Positions 51,350 to 61,918 are shown, counted from the stretch's first letter. The stretch: 64,000 nt of DNA from Rossellomorea marisflavi (GCA_003667865.1 CP033051.1:631501-695500); one strand, 5' to 3'. The notes: generated by a model not told the origin, from the sequence alone. Numbers and translations are program-made.

Positions 51350-53056
51350 TTACACTCTAAACCTTGTTACAAGACGATTCAGGTTTTCTGCAAGATTGGT
51401 AAGCTCTGTCACATTTTGAGAAATCTCTTCCATTGATGCAGAAGTTTGTTGAGCTGAGGCAGCCGTTTGTTCGATACCTGCAGCGGACTCTTCTGAAACA
51501 GAAGCGATATTGACGATCGATTGATTCATATCCTCGCCACTCTCTGTGACTTCTGCCAAGTCCTTTGTAATATGATTTACTTGTTGAACAACCTCGGATA
51601 TAAGGTTATTGATTTCCTTAAAGGTTTGTCCTGTCACATGAATCTGCTTGGTTCCTTCCTCTACCTGTCCGTATCCAGCTTCTAATGAACCAGCAACAGC
51701 CTTAGATTCATGTTGAACCTTATGAACAATATCCGTAATATCCACTACGGATGAAGATACTTGTTCTGCTAGTTTCCGCACTTCGTCTGCGACTACTGCA
51801 AAGCCTTTACCTTGTTCTCCTGCTCTTGCTGCTTCAATGGCAGCATTCAACGCAAGAAGGTTTGTCTGTTCAGCAATGTCACGAATTACGGATACTAGAT
51901 TTGAAATTTCTTGTGATTGGTGATCTAGGCCCTTAACTTTTGACACTGCATCTTTTACAATGCTATCAATGGTATTCATTTGGTTAACAGACTGCTCCAT
52001 TAACTCACTACCTTGCATCGTCATCTTTTTCACATCTTCTACCGTATGACTGACGTTCATTCCTTGTTTGTTGGCATTCGTTAATTTCTCAATAAACTGA
52101 CTCATTGTTTCTGAAATCTGACTAGATGAACTTGCCTGCTCCTCTGCTCCAGATGATAACTCTTGCATTGTGGATGCAATTTGTTCACTAGACTCTTTCA
52201 CTTCATTTGAGGATTGTGTCATTTCCTCACTCTTACTAGATACCGTTACTGACACTTTATTAATCTCACCAATCATATTTCGCAAGCTCGAAAGCATCGT
52301 GTTCATCGCTTTACTTAGCTGTCCAATTTCATCCTTACCATCGTATGTGCTGTCCTCAATACTTAGATTTCCATCTGAAATATCTGTTGCCATTTGGATA
52401 ACATTTTTCAGATTTGTTTGGATCATTCTATTTACGATATAAATAATTATGGCACTAAGAATAATAGATATAATAATTGAAATAACTAGTACAATGATTG
52501 AACGATCTAAGCTCTGATTCGCTTGTAGGAGAGCATCCTCTCGTTGCTGTTTAATTAACTCTCTTAATTCATCAAATACTTCGGACGTTTCTACGCTTAA
52601 TGACCTTGCCTCTTGTCTCCCTACTTTAACCGCTAGTTCGTCTCCTTGTTGGACAGCAGGCACAATTTCATTTAGGAACAATTCACTAACTTTATTATCA
52701 TTAGTTGCTATAAGCTCAAAGAATTGATTCTCTTCTTTTGTATCCATATTCTTTTTAAATCGATCTTCTAGTGCATTATATGCTTCATGAGTCTCTTTAA
52801 ATTCTTGGATATATACATGCTCTGTCGTATTAATGTAGTCCACGATTCCTATATCCTTCTTCTGAAACAACGAGGCCATCTCGGTCACTTGATCGGTGCG
52901 CTCTTCCCTTTTTTCAACTGCTTCCATATCTTTTTTAATATGATTAACTTCTATAAAAATAACTACTGCTGAAATAATAAATAGTATGAGTGTAATACTT
53001 AATGCAATACCGTATTTTGTTCCGATTTTCACATTACGTAGTAATTTCACTAACAT
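51350..53056 (-). CDS. Methyl-accepting chemotaxis protein with 4HB-type sensor
   Basis: 568 residues. Membrane helices at about 13-34 and 188-210 bracket a 150-residue helical external domain of the four-helix-bundle (4HB_MCP) type. HAMP (210-265) and a signalling domain follow, with [20 protein letters not shown] at its tip and glutamine/glutamate-rich methylation helices. AAGGGGGA precedes the ATG. It resembles the receptor at 48953 in its signalling part but has a true external sensor. The ligand is unknown. It is monocistronic. Confidence 0.92.
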   Translation of the reverse strand: MLVKLLRNVKIGTKYGIALSITLILFIISAVVIFIEVNHIKKDMEAVEKREERTDQVTEMASLFQKKDIGIVDYINTTEHVYIQEFKETHEAYNALEDRFKKNMDTKEENQFFELIATNDNKVSELFLNEIVPAVQQGDELAVKVGRQEARSLSVETSEVFDELRELIKQQREDALLQANQSLDRSIIVLVISIIISIILSAIIIYIVNRMIQTNLKNVIQMATDISDGNLSIEDSTYDGKDEIGQLSKAMNTMLSSLRNMIGEINKVSVTVSSKSEEMTQSSNEVKESSEQIASTMQELSSGAEEQASSSSQISETMSQFIEKLTNANKQGMNVSHTVEDVKKMTMQGSELMEQSVNQMNTIDSIVKDAVSKVKGLDHQSQEISNLVSVIRDIAEQTNLLALNAAIEAARAGEQGKGFAVVADEVRKLAEQVSSSVVDITDIVHKVQHESKAVAGSLEAGYGQVEEGTKQIHVTGQTFKEINNLISEVVQQVNHITKDLAEVTESGEDMNQSIVNIASVSEESAAGIEQTAASAQQTSASMEEISQNVTELTNLAENLNRLVTRFRV

Positions 53057-53280
53057 CCTTGTTCCCCCTTAGATGAGTTATCGAATCTTCTCTCTTAACC
53101 CCGTACCATCCATACTTTATTCGAATGCACTACCAAAGACCTATTGTCTTACTAAATGATAAGAATTACTTGCTAAATTGTCCAATCGACTTCGGACAGG
53201 TAATCCGTCATTACAACCATCTAATCAGTCCAAAACAGCACAAAAACAATCCATTTAGACACAATAATACAAATTTCTAC

Positions 53281-53316
53281 AAAAAAACCAACCTTTTGAC
53301 AAAGTTGGTTTTTTTC
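53281..53316. terminator. Terminator of the LytTR regulator operon
   Basis: AAAACCAACTTTG and the matching GGTTGGTTTT arm form a hairpin with A-run and T-run on opposite sides, so it can work both ways. It lies about 100 bases past the regulator stop at 53419. The rest of 53057-53418 shows nothing recognised. Confidence 0.85.
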
Positions 53317-53418
53317 ATTACCTCTATTTAATTACCTGGTATACTATCTGCTAAATATTATAAAAAAATGACCTTTAAACGAGATTCTACCTATAATACA
53401 ATTTTCGGTTGAGAAACT

Positions 53419-54150
53419 CTATAACCCCGCCAATATACGTTGAACTTCTTTAATTTGATGTTTTGATATTTTTGCCTTTTGATCATGACTATGAAAAACC
53501 GCATAGTACGATTGTCCGATCGATTCAATATTGCTCAGATAATTCATATTAATAATATAAGATCGATGTGATTGTACAAATTCACTTGATAGTTTTTTTA
53601 GTAAATCCGAGAGTGGTTCAGTATAAGAAAACACCTTCATTTTTGTATGAATCAATGTTTTCCTATCTACTTTTTCAATAAATACAATCTCGTCAAACTG
53701 AATAATGGAATAACTATTGTAATGCTTTAAGACCAATTTCTTGTCATTTCCTTTAGATGGAATTCCTTCAGGAACAGGAGGTGGCACACTTTTACTTAGT
53801 AGCACTGCACGGTCCAATGCCTGTTTCAATCTACCAAAGTCAATAGGTTTCACGATATAGTCTGCCGCATTAATACCTAAAGCTTCGACTGCATATTGAT
53901 CATGACCTGTTAAAAAAATCACTTGAAGATGGGGCAGTAGACTCTTACATGATTTGATGGCATCCATTCCACTCATCAATGGTAATCCAATGTCTACAAT
54001 AGCAATATCCGGCCTTTCTGTGACCAAATAGCGAATCAATTCTTCTCCGTGCTCCGCTTTGCCCACAATGGAATAGTCAGGGAGAGCAGAAATAAAATGC
54101 TCTAGCACCTTTCTTGAAGTATGATCATCCTCAGCAATTACAATTTTCAT
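53419..54150 (-). CDS. LytTR-family response regulator
   Basis: 243 residues: a receiver domain with D8/D9, phospho-acceptor D53 (IVDIGLP), a Thr in FLTGHD and a Lys in IVKPID. A proline-rich linker leads to a LytTR DNA-binding domain (about 145-243) with VFIEKVDRKTLIHT, FVQSHRSYIINMNYL and ISKHQIKEVQ. The start at 54150 has GGAGGTG six bases upstream; the longer reading from 54165 overlaps that site. It follows the hybrid kinase by 50 bases and is probably its output. LytTR regulators often control wall, autolysin or bacteriocin genes, which fits the surface-rich neighbourhood. Confidence 0.9.
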   Translation of the reverse strand: MKIVIAEDDHTSRKVLEHFISALPDYSIVGKAEHGEELIRYLVTERPDIAIVDIGLPLMSGMDAIKSCKSLLPHLQVIFLTGHDQYAVEALGINAADYIVKPIDFGRLKQALDRAVLLSKSVPPPVPEGIPSKGNDKKLVLKHYNSYSIIQFDEIVFIEKVDRKTLIHTKMKVFSYTEPLSDLLKKLSSEFVQSHRSYIINMNYLSNIESIGQSYYAVFHSHDQKAKISKHQIKEVQRILAGL

Positions 54151-54199
54151 GCTACCCACCTCCATCTAACTCTTTTATAAAAATTAAAAGATCCACTTC

Positions 54200-56821
54200 T
54201 TATTGCAGGTATTCATTTAATTTTTTATACAATAAAGAGACATCAATTGGTTTTGTCATATAATCATTACACCCATAGGATAGTGCTTTCACCATATCTT
54301 CTTTTATTGCATTGGCACTAATGGCAATAATCGGGACATTACTTTTTTCTTGATGTCTAATAACATCAACAACATCTAAGCCATCAACATCTGGAAGATC
54401 CATATCTAATAGAATGATATCTACTTTTTCTTGAACAAATAGATTAATCCCATCAATCCCATTTGAAGCTATAAGGAGATTTACATGCTGATGATCTAAT
54501 ACTTTTTTGACAAGCTGTTGATTCATCGGGTTGTCTTCAATATATAGAATAGTAGATGTAGATACCTCTAACATTTGCTGCAAAATATCATTATTATTGT
54601 CTTTCTTAACCGGTATAGTATCAATCAATGGAAGTCTCACCTGCACTGAAGTCCCTTTACCTACTTTACTTTCTAACTGAATCGTACCATTTAATTGTTC
54701 TACTAATTGTTTTACAAGCGCTAGTCCAATACCCGCACCCGAGACATTTGAGCCCTCTTCCATAATTCGATAGAATGGTTCAAACACCTTATCTAGTTCA
54801 ACATGTGAAATTCCAATACCTGAATCTGTAATTTGCACACATACGTTGTTATCCTCTTGGTAGGTTTTCACTACTACTTGTCCATTCGGCTGGTTATACT
54901 TAATTGCATTTTCTAATAGATTAAGAAAGATTTGCCGTAATTTTGTATTATTTCCTAAGACAACTGGATTTTCGAGATCAAAATCGGAGATAATCTCTAT
55001 ACTACTATCATCGGCAATTGGCTTTATCATTTGAGTACTTTCTTGTAATATTTCGTTTAATGCAACTTCTTTCAGCGTAATTTGAGATGGGTCTGTTTCC
55101 ATACGTGTCAAATCTAATACAGAATTAATTAACTGTAGCAGGTGATTTCCTGCTGTGAATATCTCCTTTAGATACGCATGATGCGTTTCGTTTAAGTCTT
55201 TATCCATCTGCAGCACTTGTGCAAAGCCTAATACACCATTTAAAGGTGTTCGAAGCTCATGACTCATCTTTGAAAGAAATTCAGACTTGGCATTATTAGC
55301 TTTATCTGCCTCTTCCTTTGCTACCAACATTTCTTGTTCTGCCAGTTTTTGATCTGTTATGTCTACAATTGTATTAATGATTTCGACTACTTTTCCTGAT
55401 TTTTTAACTGGCTTTAAGAAACTAAGGGCGTCACGTCCCATAATAGTACCTTCAAAAGCAACTTCTTCACCCTGCCAGGATTTCTCATAATGCTTTAAGA
55501 CGTTATGATATTGATCTTGTTTCTCTAGAAGCTCTTCTAATGTTTTTTCTTCAAAGAAAGAACGATCTAGACCAATGTTGTACAGTAGTTGTCCGCCTGC
55601 AAGTACCACAAGAAATTGATTGTCTACTTTTTTCACCTTAAGTGTGATGCACAACTGATTTTTAATAATCTTTTGAAGTTCTTCCTCTGCTTCATATTGT
55701 TTTTGAAGCGCCTCATTTTTTTCAGTAATATCCTTTGCAACAAGATACGTACCCACTACTCGGTTTAATTGATGAATCGGTATAAATGTGAACATGGCTT
55801 CAAGGGGCTTACCGTTCTTCCTTATAATCGCCATTTCCATATAATCAGTTTTATTGGATAGCGTATCATGTAATAGTTTTGATAGCTTTTCTTGTTCATC
55901 AACTGGAAATAACGATGTAACGTGCTCGTCTAAAACATGCTTTTTTGAATATCCCAGATAAGTTAAGAATGATTGATTCACATCCTTCACTATACCATCA
56001 CGGTCGAGCTCCAGAACTAAATTCGGTGTTAAGTGAAAAAGAGATCGAAACTTTTCGTTAACGAGATTCTTTTGTTCAATAATACGCTTACGGTCAACGT
56101 ATACTGTGTTGATAAAGCTAACAAAAATAAAGATTGCGGCAATACCAATAAAAAGCGCAATAATCGATGTATCATGATCAAAGACATTGCTTTCCGCCTG
56201 CCTCGATACAAAGGAGACCGATTCTAACATCGTATATTGCACACCTATTAAAAAACTTCCAAAAACAACCGAAATTGCTGCTCTTTCTAAAAATCTTCTC
56301 CACTGGTTTGATTGTGTAAAATGATGGATAATTAAAAAGTAATTAAGAATTGGAATAATGATTACATATCCTGATGCTAAAAGAATCAATGTCCAATCAA
56401 ATTCTAAGTTGCTGACTTCCTTTAGTGAAAAAATACCTGTAAATTGTGCTGCTATAAGAGACACTGAAAAAATCAATCCGCTAAATACATGTGAGATTTT
56501 CGAGTAGCTTTTAGAAGAAAGAATATAAAACGTAAACAAAGAGCCCACGATACTAAAAAGACCAGAAATAACAAGTAGGACAATATCTAGCTTTGGAGTG
56601 AAGGGTCTTGTGAATCCTATGATTCCAATAACTATCATGCTCCAATAGAGAATACCCAATCCAATGGACATCGCAATTAGATTGGATGGATTTTGGCTCT
56701 GTATTTGGTAGACTATTTTTCTTATATAATCGTGCTTAAACCAAGAATATAGGATGGCCATTACACTAATTGTGCTAAAATAAAAGATCCCTCCGGATTC
56801 AAAAATAGTAAACTCTATCAT
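54200..56821 (-). CDS. Hybrid sensor histidine kinase
   Basis: 873 residues. Eight or so membrane segments fill 1-245. Two PAS-type domains follow (about 255-375 and 385-490). HisKA has the phospho-acceptor in FLSKMSHELRTPLNGVLGF (about 515-535). HATPase_c has N-box LENAIKYNQ and G-boxes DSGIGIS and GAGIGLALVK. A C-terminal receiver (about 755-873) has ED at its start, the phospho-acceptor in LLDMDLPDVDGLD and a Lys in MTKPID. TAGGAGAG precedes the ATG. Its position before the LytTR regulator suggests phosphotransfer through the internal receiver. The signal is unknown. Confidence 0.92.
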   Translation of the reverse strand: MIEFTIFESGGIFYFSTISVMAILYSWFKHDYIRKIVYQIQSQNPSNLIAMSIGLGILYWSMIVIGIIGFTRPFTPKLDIVLLVISGLFSIVGSLFTFYILSSKSYSKISHVFSGLIFSVSLIAAQFTGIFSLKEVSNLEFDWTLILLASGYVIIIPILNYFLIIHHFTQSNQWRRFLERAAISVVFGSFLIGVQYTMLESVSFVSRQAESNVFDHDTSIIALFIGIAAIFIFVSFINTVYVDRKRIIEQKNLVNEKFRSLFHLTPNLVLELDRDGIVKDVNQSFLTYLGYSKKHVLDEHVTSLFPVDEQEKLSKLLHDTLSNKTDYMEMAIIRKNGKPLEAMFTFIPIHQLNRVVGTYLVAKDITEKNEALQKQYEAEEELQKIIKNQLCITLKVKKVDNQFLVVLAGGQLLYNIGLDRSFFEEKTLEELLEKQDQYHNVLKHYEKSWQGEEVAFEGTIMGRDALSFLKPVKKSGKVVEIINTIVDITDQKLAEQEMLVAKEEADKANNAKSEFLSKMSHELRTPLNGVLGFAQVLQMDKDLNETHHAYLKEIFTAGNHLLQLINSVLDLTRMETDPSQITLKEVALNEILQESTQMIKPIADDSSIEIISDFDLENPVVLGNNTKLRQIFLNLLENAIKYNQPNGQVVVKTYQEDNNVCVQITDSGIGISHVELDKVFEPFYRIMEEGSNVSGAGIGLALVKQLVEQLNGTIQLESKVGKGTSVQVRLPLIDTIPVKKDNNNDILQQMLEVSTSTILYIEDNPMNQQLVKKVLDHQHVNLLIASNGIDGINLFVQEKVDIILLDMDLPDVDGLDVVDVIRHQEKSNVPIIAISANAIKEDMVKALSYGCNDYMTKPIDVSLLYKKLNEYLQ

Positions 56822-56950
56822 TGTTCTCTCCTAATAGATAAATTATTTTCATATTATCATAGTACTAAAGACTATCTTAGATACCCATGGAATATATCCC
56901 CAAGACTTGTTTCGGTTATTTTATCAAATTTTTTAGTTTATCCAATAACA

Positions 56951-56991
56951 GACAAAAGCCTGCATCCATTTAGGATACAGGCTTTCTATTT
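56951..56991 (-). terminator. Terminator after the GGDEF-EAL gene
   Basis: On the minus strand AAAGCCTGTATCC and GGATGCAGGCTTT flank a five-base loop, followed by TTGTC. It touches the stop codon at 56991. Confidence 0.8.
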
Positions 56992-59789
56992 TAACCTAGT
57001 GAATTTACTGTTTGTGATTTATAGTAAAGTCGTTCTTCTTCTAGTAGACTATTGACTTGATCAACTGGGATCGGTGGACTAATGAGATATCCTTGCACTT
57101 CCCCGCAGTGTAAGTCATGTAAATATTGAAATTGCTCTTCTGTTTCTACTCCTTCAGCTACTACTGACAGCCCTAACTTATTAGCCATTGAAATCACCGC
57201 TGTAGCAATAACCGTATCCTGCTGCTCCATTAGTAAGTCTTGAATAAAGGATCGATCAATCTTAAGTGTATCCACAGGGAATCGTTTTAAATAGTTTAAT
57301 GAGGAGTAACCAGTACCAAAGTCATCAATCGCAATTGAAACACCAATCTTTTTCAATAGCTTTAGTGTTCGAACAATGCCTCGTTTGTTTTCCATAATGG
57401 CCGTTTCCGTAATTTCAAGCTCTAACCAAATCGGATCTAACCCTGTTTTATCTAACACTTCATGAACGGTTTTAACAATATCACTATGTTTAATTTGTAG
57501 CACAGATAAATTCACCGAAATCTTAACTGGAGGAAACCCTATATCCTGCCATTTTTTATTTTGTCTGCATGCTTGCTCTAATACCCATTCACCAATTTCT
57601 AAAATCATTCCACTCTCTTCTGCTATTGGAATAAACTCTGCTGGAGCTACCATCCCAAGCTCTGCCTGTTCCCAACGTAAAAGGGCTTCAAACCCAGAAA
57701 TCTTCCTCGAATAAGTATCCATTTTCGGCTGATAATGTAAATGAAATTCATTGTTCACCAAGGCATCACGCATATACGCTTCAAGCTTATACTTATTTGA
57801 TAGCATGGAATTCATTTCAGGATGATAAAAACGATACGTATTCTTACCTTGATTTTTTGCCTGATACATGGCAGTATCTGCATTTTTTATTAAACAATCT
57901 ACATCTTCCCCATCCTGAGGATACATACTTATACCGATACTTGTTGTCGTAACAAAAGATTGTCCATCAATTTTATATGGCTGTGCAAGGGCATGGATTA
58001 GTTTAGACGCAATGTTCGCTACCTGTTGTTTGTCATCAATTACTGGCAGGATGACCGTAAATTCATCTCCTCCAAGACGTGAGATTATGTCTCGTTCATC
58101 TAGTGATTCTCGTAATCTCGTACTAACTGCTTGAAGAAGCTTGTCCCCCATACTATGACCAAAGTTATCGTTTACATATTTAAACCGATCTAAGTCCATA
58201 AAAAGAACGGCTACATGAGATTCATCTTCTGACGCAAGTTCAATTTCTTGCTCTAAGCATTGCTTAAACATATGACGATTTGGTAGCTTTGTTAGGCTGT
58301 CATGGGAAGCAAAGAATTTTATTTTTTCCTCATTTAATATTCTTTCTGTAATATTCGTTGCAAAACACAACACAGTATTACATGTACCATCTTCATTGAT
58401 GATTGGAAGCTTATGAACCTGCATATAATGCTTGTTTCCGTAGCAATCCCAAACGGCAGCTTCTGAAATATATCGTTCTTCCTTTTGTTCTATTACTTCT
58501 CGGTTTATTGAAAGATACAATCGTACATCCTCTTCGTTCAACTTAAATTCAGCATCCGTTTTTCCGATAACCTCTTCTGGAGTTGTCCCTAGTAATTCTG
58601 CGTAGGCTTTATTTGCTAATCGATAGCGACCTTCCCAATCCATAATATAGATCGCATTTGGACTCTTCTCGATAATCTGACGTAAAAACTCCTTTTGGGT
58701 ATTCAATGAAGCTTCCTTTTCTTTCACTTCTTTTCTAGCTGTTTGAATTGAGGCAATCATTTCATTAAACCGACTAGAAATTTGTCCAACCTCATCATTC
58801 CTACGGATATTTTCAATATACGTACGATAATTACCTTTCGCTACTTGGTCAACACCTTCGTATAGTTTTCGTAATGGTTTAATGGTTAACGTCGCATGGA
58901 GTGCAGCAAGAATTGTCAGTAAGATGATAATAATCGACGTGAGTAACCATAACGACTTGTGGAACTCATACATTCCAATATAGGTCGTCTCAACAGGAAC
59001 TTGTGCTACAACTCCCCAGTTCAGACCTGGGATATATTGATAGGAAGAATACATTTCAATTCCAAACTCATTGGTTAGATGCATATAACCTGACTCTTTA
59101 CCTACTAAAGCTTGAACAGCTGGGTTGTCTGTAACATCCTCTCCTAGCATATCTTTTCTAGGATGTGCAATCAGTTTACCACTAGAATCAATGATATAAG
59201 CATAGCTATTCACACCAATATTAAGATCCTTAAACATTGATTGAAATAAGCCTTGTTCATCAAGGTGGATAGAGAGGTGCAACGTTCGCATTAGCACGTT
59301 CTCTTCATTATATATAGGAATAGAAAGCAGTAGAATCGATTGAGCAGATTCAAATGCTTTTGTTAAAACATTACTAAAATACATCGTGTTCTGCTCATTA
59401 AATTCTATATTTTGATAGGAATATAAATTTAAGTATTTAGATACTAATACATTTCCTGTTTCATCCGTAATCGCACCACCATCAAAAAATGGAGAGGTGT
59501 TAATTAACTTTTTTAGTTCTTGATTTAACTTAAGGTAATTTCCAGAAAGAAGATCTTTATTATGTTGACTGCTTTCAGATATTGCAGTTGAATTTTCAAC
59601 GACCATCTCAACCTGATCAGACAAACGCTCTACTGCTAAATCTGTCATTTCTTTAAATTGATTCTGTGATATCTTTGGAAGAATGACACTAGAAGAGACA
59701 AAAACAAAAGCAATTAGAAAAACAATGATACTAAATAAGACGAGAAAAATTCTCCAAAATATATGTGATTTTAACATGTTGATTTTCAT
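56991..59789 (-). CDS. GGDEF-EAL c-di-GMP turnover protein with Cache, HAMP and PAS
   Basis: 932 residues. An external dCache-type sensor (about 35-275) lies between two membrane helices. HAMP (about 295-350) and PAS (370-490) follow. GGDEF has intact SRLGGDEF near 575. EAL has GFEALLRWE, SVNLSVLQ, ELEITETAIME, AIDDFGTGYSSLNYLKRF and VVAEGVE, so both active sites look complete. The inhibitory RxxD before GGDEF reads DERD and is probably not functional. Direction of net activity cannot be read from sequence. TAGGAG precedes the ATG. With the cyclase at 40014 it may set the c-di-GMP level read by the riboswitch at 14 kb. Confidence 0.92.
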   Translation of the reverse strand: MKINMLKSHIFWRIFLVLFSIIVFLIAFVFVSSSVILPKISQNQFKEMTDLAVERLSDQVEMVVENSTAISESSQHNKDLLSGNYLKLNQELKKLINTSPFFDGGAITDETGNVLVSKYLNLYSYQNIEFNEQNTMYFSNVLTKAFESAQSILLLSIPIYNEENVLMRTLHLSIHLDEQGLFQSMFKDLNIGVNSYAYIIDSSGKLIAHPRKDMLGEDVTDNPAVQALVGKESGYMHLTNEFGIEMYSSYQYIPGLNWGVVAQVPVETTYIGMYEFHKSLWLLTSIIIILLTILAALHATLTIKPLRKLYEGVDQVAKGNYRTYIENIRRNDEVGQISSRFNEMIASIQTARKEVKEKEASLNTQKEFLRQIIEKSPNAIYIMDWEGRYRLANKAYAELLGTTPEEVIGKTDAEFKLNEEDVRLYLSINREVIEQKEERYISEAAVWDCYGNKHYMQVHKLPIINEDGTCNTVLCFATNITERILNEEKIKFFASHDSLTKLPNRHMFKQCLEQEIELASEDESHVAVLFMDLDRFKYVNDNFGHSMGDKLLQAVSTRLRESLDERDIISRLGGDEFTVILPVIDDKQQVANIASKLIHALAQPYKIDGQSFVTTTSIGISMYPQDGEDVDCLIKNADTAMYQAKNQGKNTYRFYHPEMNSMLSNKYKLEAYMRDALVNNEFHLHYQPKMDTYSRKISGFEALLRWEQAELGMVAPAEFIPIAEESGMILEIGEWVLEQACRQNKKWQDIGFPPVKISVNLSVLQIKHSDIVKTVHEVLDKTGLDPIWLELEITETAIMENKRGIVRTLKLLKKIGVSIAIDDFGTGYSSLNYLKRFPVDTLKIDRSFIQDLLMEQQDTVIATAVISMANKLGLSVVAEGVETEEQFQYLHDLHCGEVQGYLISPPIPVDQVNSLLEEERLYYKSQTVNSLG

Positions 59790-59810
59790 ATAATTCTCCT
59801 AGTTAAGGGA

Positions 59811-60240
59811 AATGAAGTTGTTGGTAAGGACTATTACTTAAGTCCTATTGGATAATAGTAATCATTATTCACAAACCTGTCCAACTGACTTTTTTCCAAC
59901 AAGACATTATGATAATCCATTTAAACCTTAAGCTACTTCTTTCAGACTTATATTTAGTGAATTTAGGTATATTTTTTTAAAACAAGAAACTAAGTTGTTG
60001 GTAATATAAAGTAATTGATGAATGTGGTAATTTATGTAGCACTGGAATGAGAATCGGCCGTTTAAGTTGTGTAGTTAAGGAGATTTTGTTAAAAAATTTA
60101 TTATAGGAGATTAGAATCTTACTGTTTAAAAGTGAATAAAATCAATTACACATAGGATCTCAACTGAATTTGTATGATTACTAGGCTATGAATACTACTT
60201 CCTACCTCTTTTATCCTACATAGGGTTATTTATTCAGTCC
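59811..60240. other. AT-rich intergenic stretch
   Basis: No gene, RNA or repeat recognised. The left part should hold the promoter of the GGDEF-EAL gene. Confidence 0.4.
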
Positions 60241-60282
60241 GTTTATGGTATAATAGTAAGAATAGGCTGTGAGGAGGTAAAT

Positions 60283-60451
60283 TTGATATTTTGGGGAATA
60301 GATATTTGTTTCTATTAAATATTTATCTGATTATAAGTACTCTGACATGAATACTCCAAAAAATGATGCTCGAACCATTACTATAGAAGAATGTTTTGCA
60401 CAAACAAAGCCTACGTTTGTGAGTCTAATTTTGAGTATGTCCAAATTGTAA
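60283..60451 (+). pseudogene. Small gene broken by a one-base frameshift
   Basis: TGG-TATAAT (60246-60254, extended -10) and GAGGAGG (60271-60277) lead to a TTG at 60283 that encodes IFWGIDI and stops after 11 codons. The next frame then continues VSIKYLSDYKYSDMNTPKND and further to TAA at 60451. One base too many in the ATATTTG stretch near 60305 would explain this. Restored, it is a 56-residue protein of unknown family. A sequencing error is also possible. Confidence 0.42.
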
Positions 60452-60577
60452 CTCCAGCCGACTATTAACCTAAAGCTCCAAATGGATAGAAGAAGGTTTT
60501 CAAATCTAGAACCATTCTATTCATGCAATATGTGTCAAAAATAGACCTATTCATAGGAATAGTAAGGAGCGTAAAAA

Positions 60578-60859
60578 ATGTTAGCAAAAATTAAAAAAGT
60601 TAAGCTATTTACTGAATTCAAAAATCCAATCTATAAGGTACTACTTGAATGTCCTGAAGGGGACAAATTATATATTAAGTTTGATTATACCCATTCAAAG
60701 AAGAAATATTTACCCTTGAAGGTAGAATACAACGGGATTAATAAAGGTACGAAGCTTGCATGGTACACAAGCGATCAAGAAAAAATGAGTGTGAATCGCT
60801 TCTTAGAGAAGATTGCACTTCGTATTAATAAGAAATATAACTATGTACAAAAAGATTAG
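60578..60859 (+). CDS. Small basic protein of unknown function
   Basis: 93 residues, basic and mixed alpha/beta: LFTEFKNPIYKVLLECPEGD, then LYIKFDYTHSKKKYLPLKVE and FLEKIALRINKKYNYVQ. TAAGGAG precedes the ATG, and a strong terminator follows the stop. No family is recognised and no operon partner exists. Composition suggests a soluble cytoplasmic protein. Confidence 0.65.
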   Translation: MLAKIKKVKLFTEFKNPIYKVLLECPEGDKLYIKFDYTHSKKKYLPLKVEYNGINKGTKLAWYTSDQEKMSVNRFLEKIALRINKKYNYVQKD

Positions 60860-60867
60860 TGAAACCC

Positions 60868-60915
60868 AAAGGTTCACATGTCCTAGGCTTGCTCAGGATG
60901 TGTGAACCTTTTCAT
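60868..60915 (+). terminator. Terminator after the 93-residue gene
   Basis: AAAGGTTCACATGTCCT and AGGATGTGTGAACCTTTT form a long stem with a short loop, nine bases after the stop. Confidence 0.88.
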
Positions 60916-61040
60916 GTTAATTTTTAGAGAACTTACTATTTTTTAAAAAAACAATGGAATTCAACACTTCGTAATAGGCTAGAGATTTGAATAGCTCATA
61001 TCCTTTACACTGCAAAATAACTTACTACACATGTTGAAAA

Positions 61041-61050
61041 GTGTTATAAT
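61041..61050 (+). promoter_or_regulatory. Extended -10 promoter of the cobalamin unit
   Basis: TGTTATAAT carries the extended TG motif and a perfect TATAAT, about 20-30 bases before the riboswitch. The -35 (TTACTA at 17 bases) is weak, which is acceptable for an extended -10. Confidence 0.6.
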
Positions 61051-61069
61051 TCGACATAAGTGAATAACC

Positions 61070-61218
61070 CGTGCAGAAAAAAGGCGTTTTAAAATAAAAG
61101 GGAATTCGGTTAGAATCCGAAGCTGTCTCCGCAACTGTAAGTACGAAAGAAATTAGGTGAACCATGTGAAGTGGACCCTAAGCATAACTTGAGTACAAGC
61201 CAGATACCTGCCTTTTTT
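61070..61218 (+). promoter_or_regulatory. Cobalamin (AdoCbl) riboswitch
   Basis: The core blocks are present in order: AAGGGAATTCGG, AATCCGAAGCTGT, the B12-box-type CCGCAACTGTAAGTACG, and AAGCCAGATACCTGCC. AAAAAAGGC near 61077 can pair with GCCTTTTTTT at 61210 to close P1. It precedes a PduO-like gene and btuF, and high cobalamin should lower their expression. Confidence 0.95.
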
Positions 61219-61294
61219 TCCATCGTATTATGCTCTTCGGAAGTTAAGAGGATGGTGCGGCAGTTCGTTAATCTATCTTTTAGATTCCATACAT

Positions 61295-61323
61295 GCCGGC
61301 CAATATCTTGGGTGGCTTTTTTT
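61295..61323 (+). terminator. Riboswitch expression-platform terminator
   Basis: GCCGGCC and GGGTGGC pair with one mismatch across an eight-base loop, followed by seven T. It lies between aptamer and first gene. Confidence 0.7.
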
Positions 61324-61373
61324 GTTGCCTGGAGATACGACAGGGTTTCACAAGCAGGAAGGGAGTGAAGATA

Positions 61374-61898
61374 GTGGGGAAAAAGGATCTTCGATATATC
61401 TGCTATCCATACATGAGAGAGTCTGTTTCAACGGTCGATTACGAGATTCAAACAGACGCACTTTGCACAAGGATTGGATTGGCTGCTTCATACACGACAC
61501 AGCATCCAAAACTACATCAGCACTTACTGTATCTAGCAGAGATGGTTTATCACGCGAACGGTTCTGTCCGTGGAAATATAGCCATCACAGATGAGGATTT
61601 AAATCGTTTAAGTGATTTATATGATGAATACGTTATTGAAGTAGAAGATGAGATTAAAACCTTTCTTCTCCCACAAGGAGGAACAACTGCATGTATGCTG
61701 CATATGTGTCGAAGTGAAGCAAAGAAATCGGTACGTGCTCTACATAAGGTAAGCGTTGAAACCAAAGTACCGAATATTCTTTTCAAATATTTGCATCTGC
61801 TAGCAAACGTCTTCTTCGTTATGGCAGTGTATGTAAACAAGGTTGAAGAAGTAAAAGAAATTCCATTTATCAGTAAATCTTATGAAGTAAAAAACTAA
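61374..61898 (+). CDS. PduO-type adenosyltransferase-like protein lacking the ATP motif
   Basis: 174 residues from a GTG with GGGAG eight bases upstream; the longer frame from 61293 crosses the terminator. Helical-bundle motifs match PduO/YvqK corrinoid adenosyltransferases: STVDYEIQTDALCTRIGLAA (normally TVDELNS-IGLA), FLLPQGGTTACMLHMCRSEA (normally F-LPGG-A-LH-ART), and KYLHLLANVFFVMA (normally YLNRLSDLLF). The N-terminal TGDxGxT ATP-binding motif is missing, and the RRAER motif reads AKKSVRA. So this is probably not an active adenosyltransferase. It may bind or hand over cobalamin. It is cotranscribed with btuF, 20 bases downstream. Confidence 0.75.
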   Translation: MGKKDLRYICYPYMRESVSTVDYEIQTDALCTRIGLAASYTTQHPKLHQHLLYLAEMVYHANGSVRGNIAITDEDLNRLSDLYDEYVIEVEDEIKTFLLPQGGTTACMLHMCRSEAKKSVRALHKVSVETKVPNILFKYLHLLANVFFVMAVYVNKVEEVKEIPFISKSYEVKN

Positions 61899-61918
61899 GA
61901 GAAATAAGGAGAACCACG

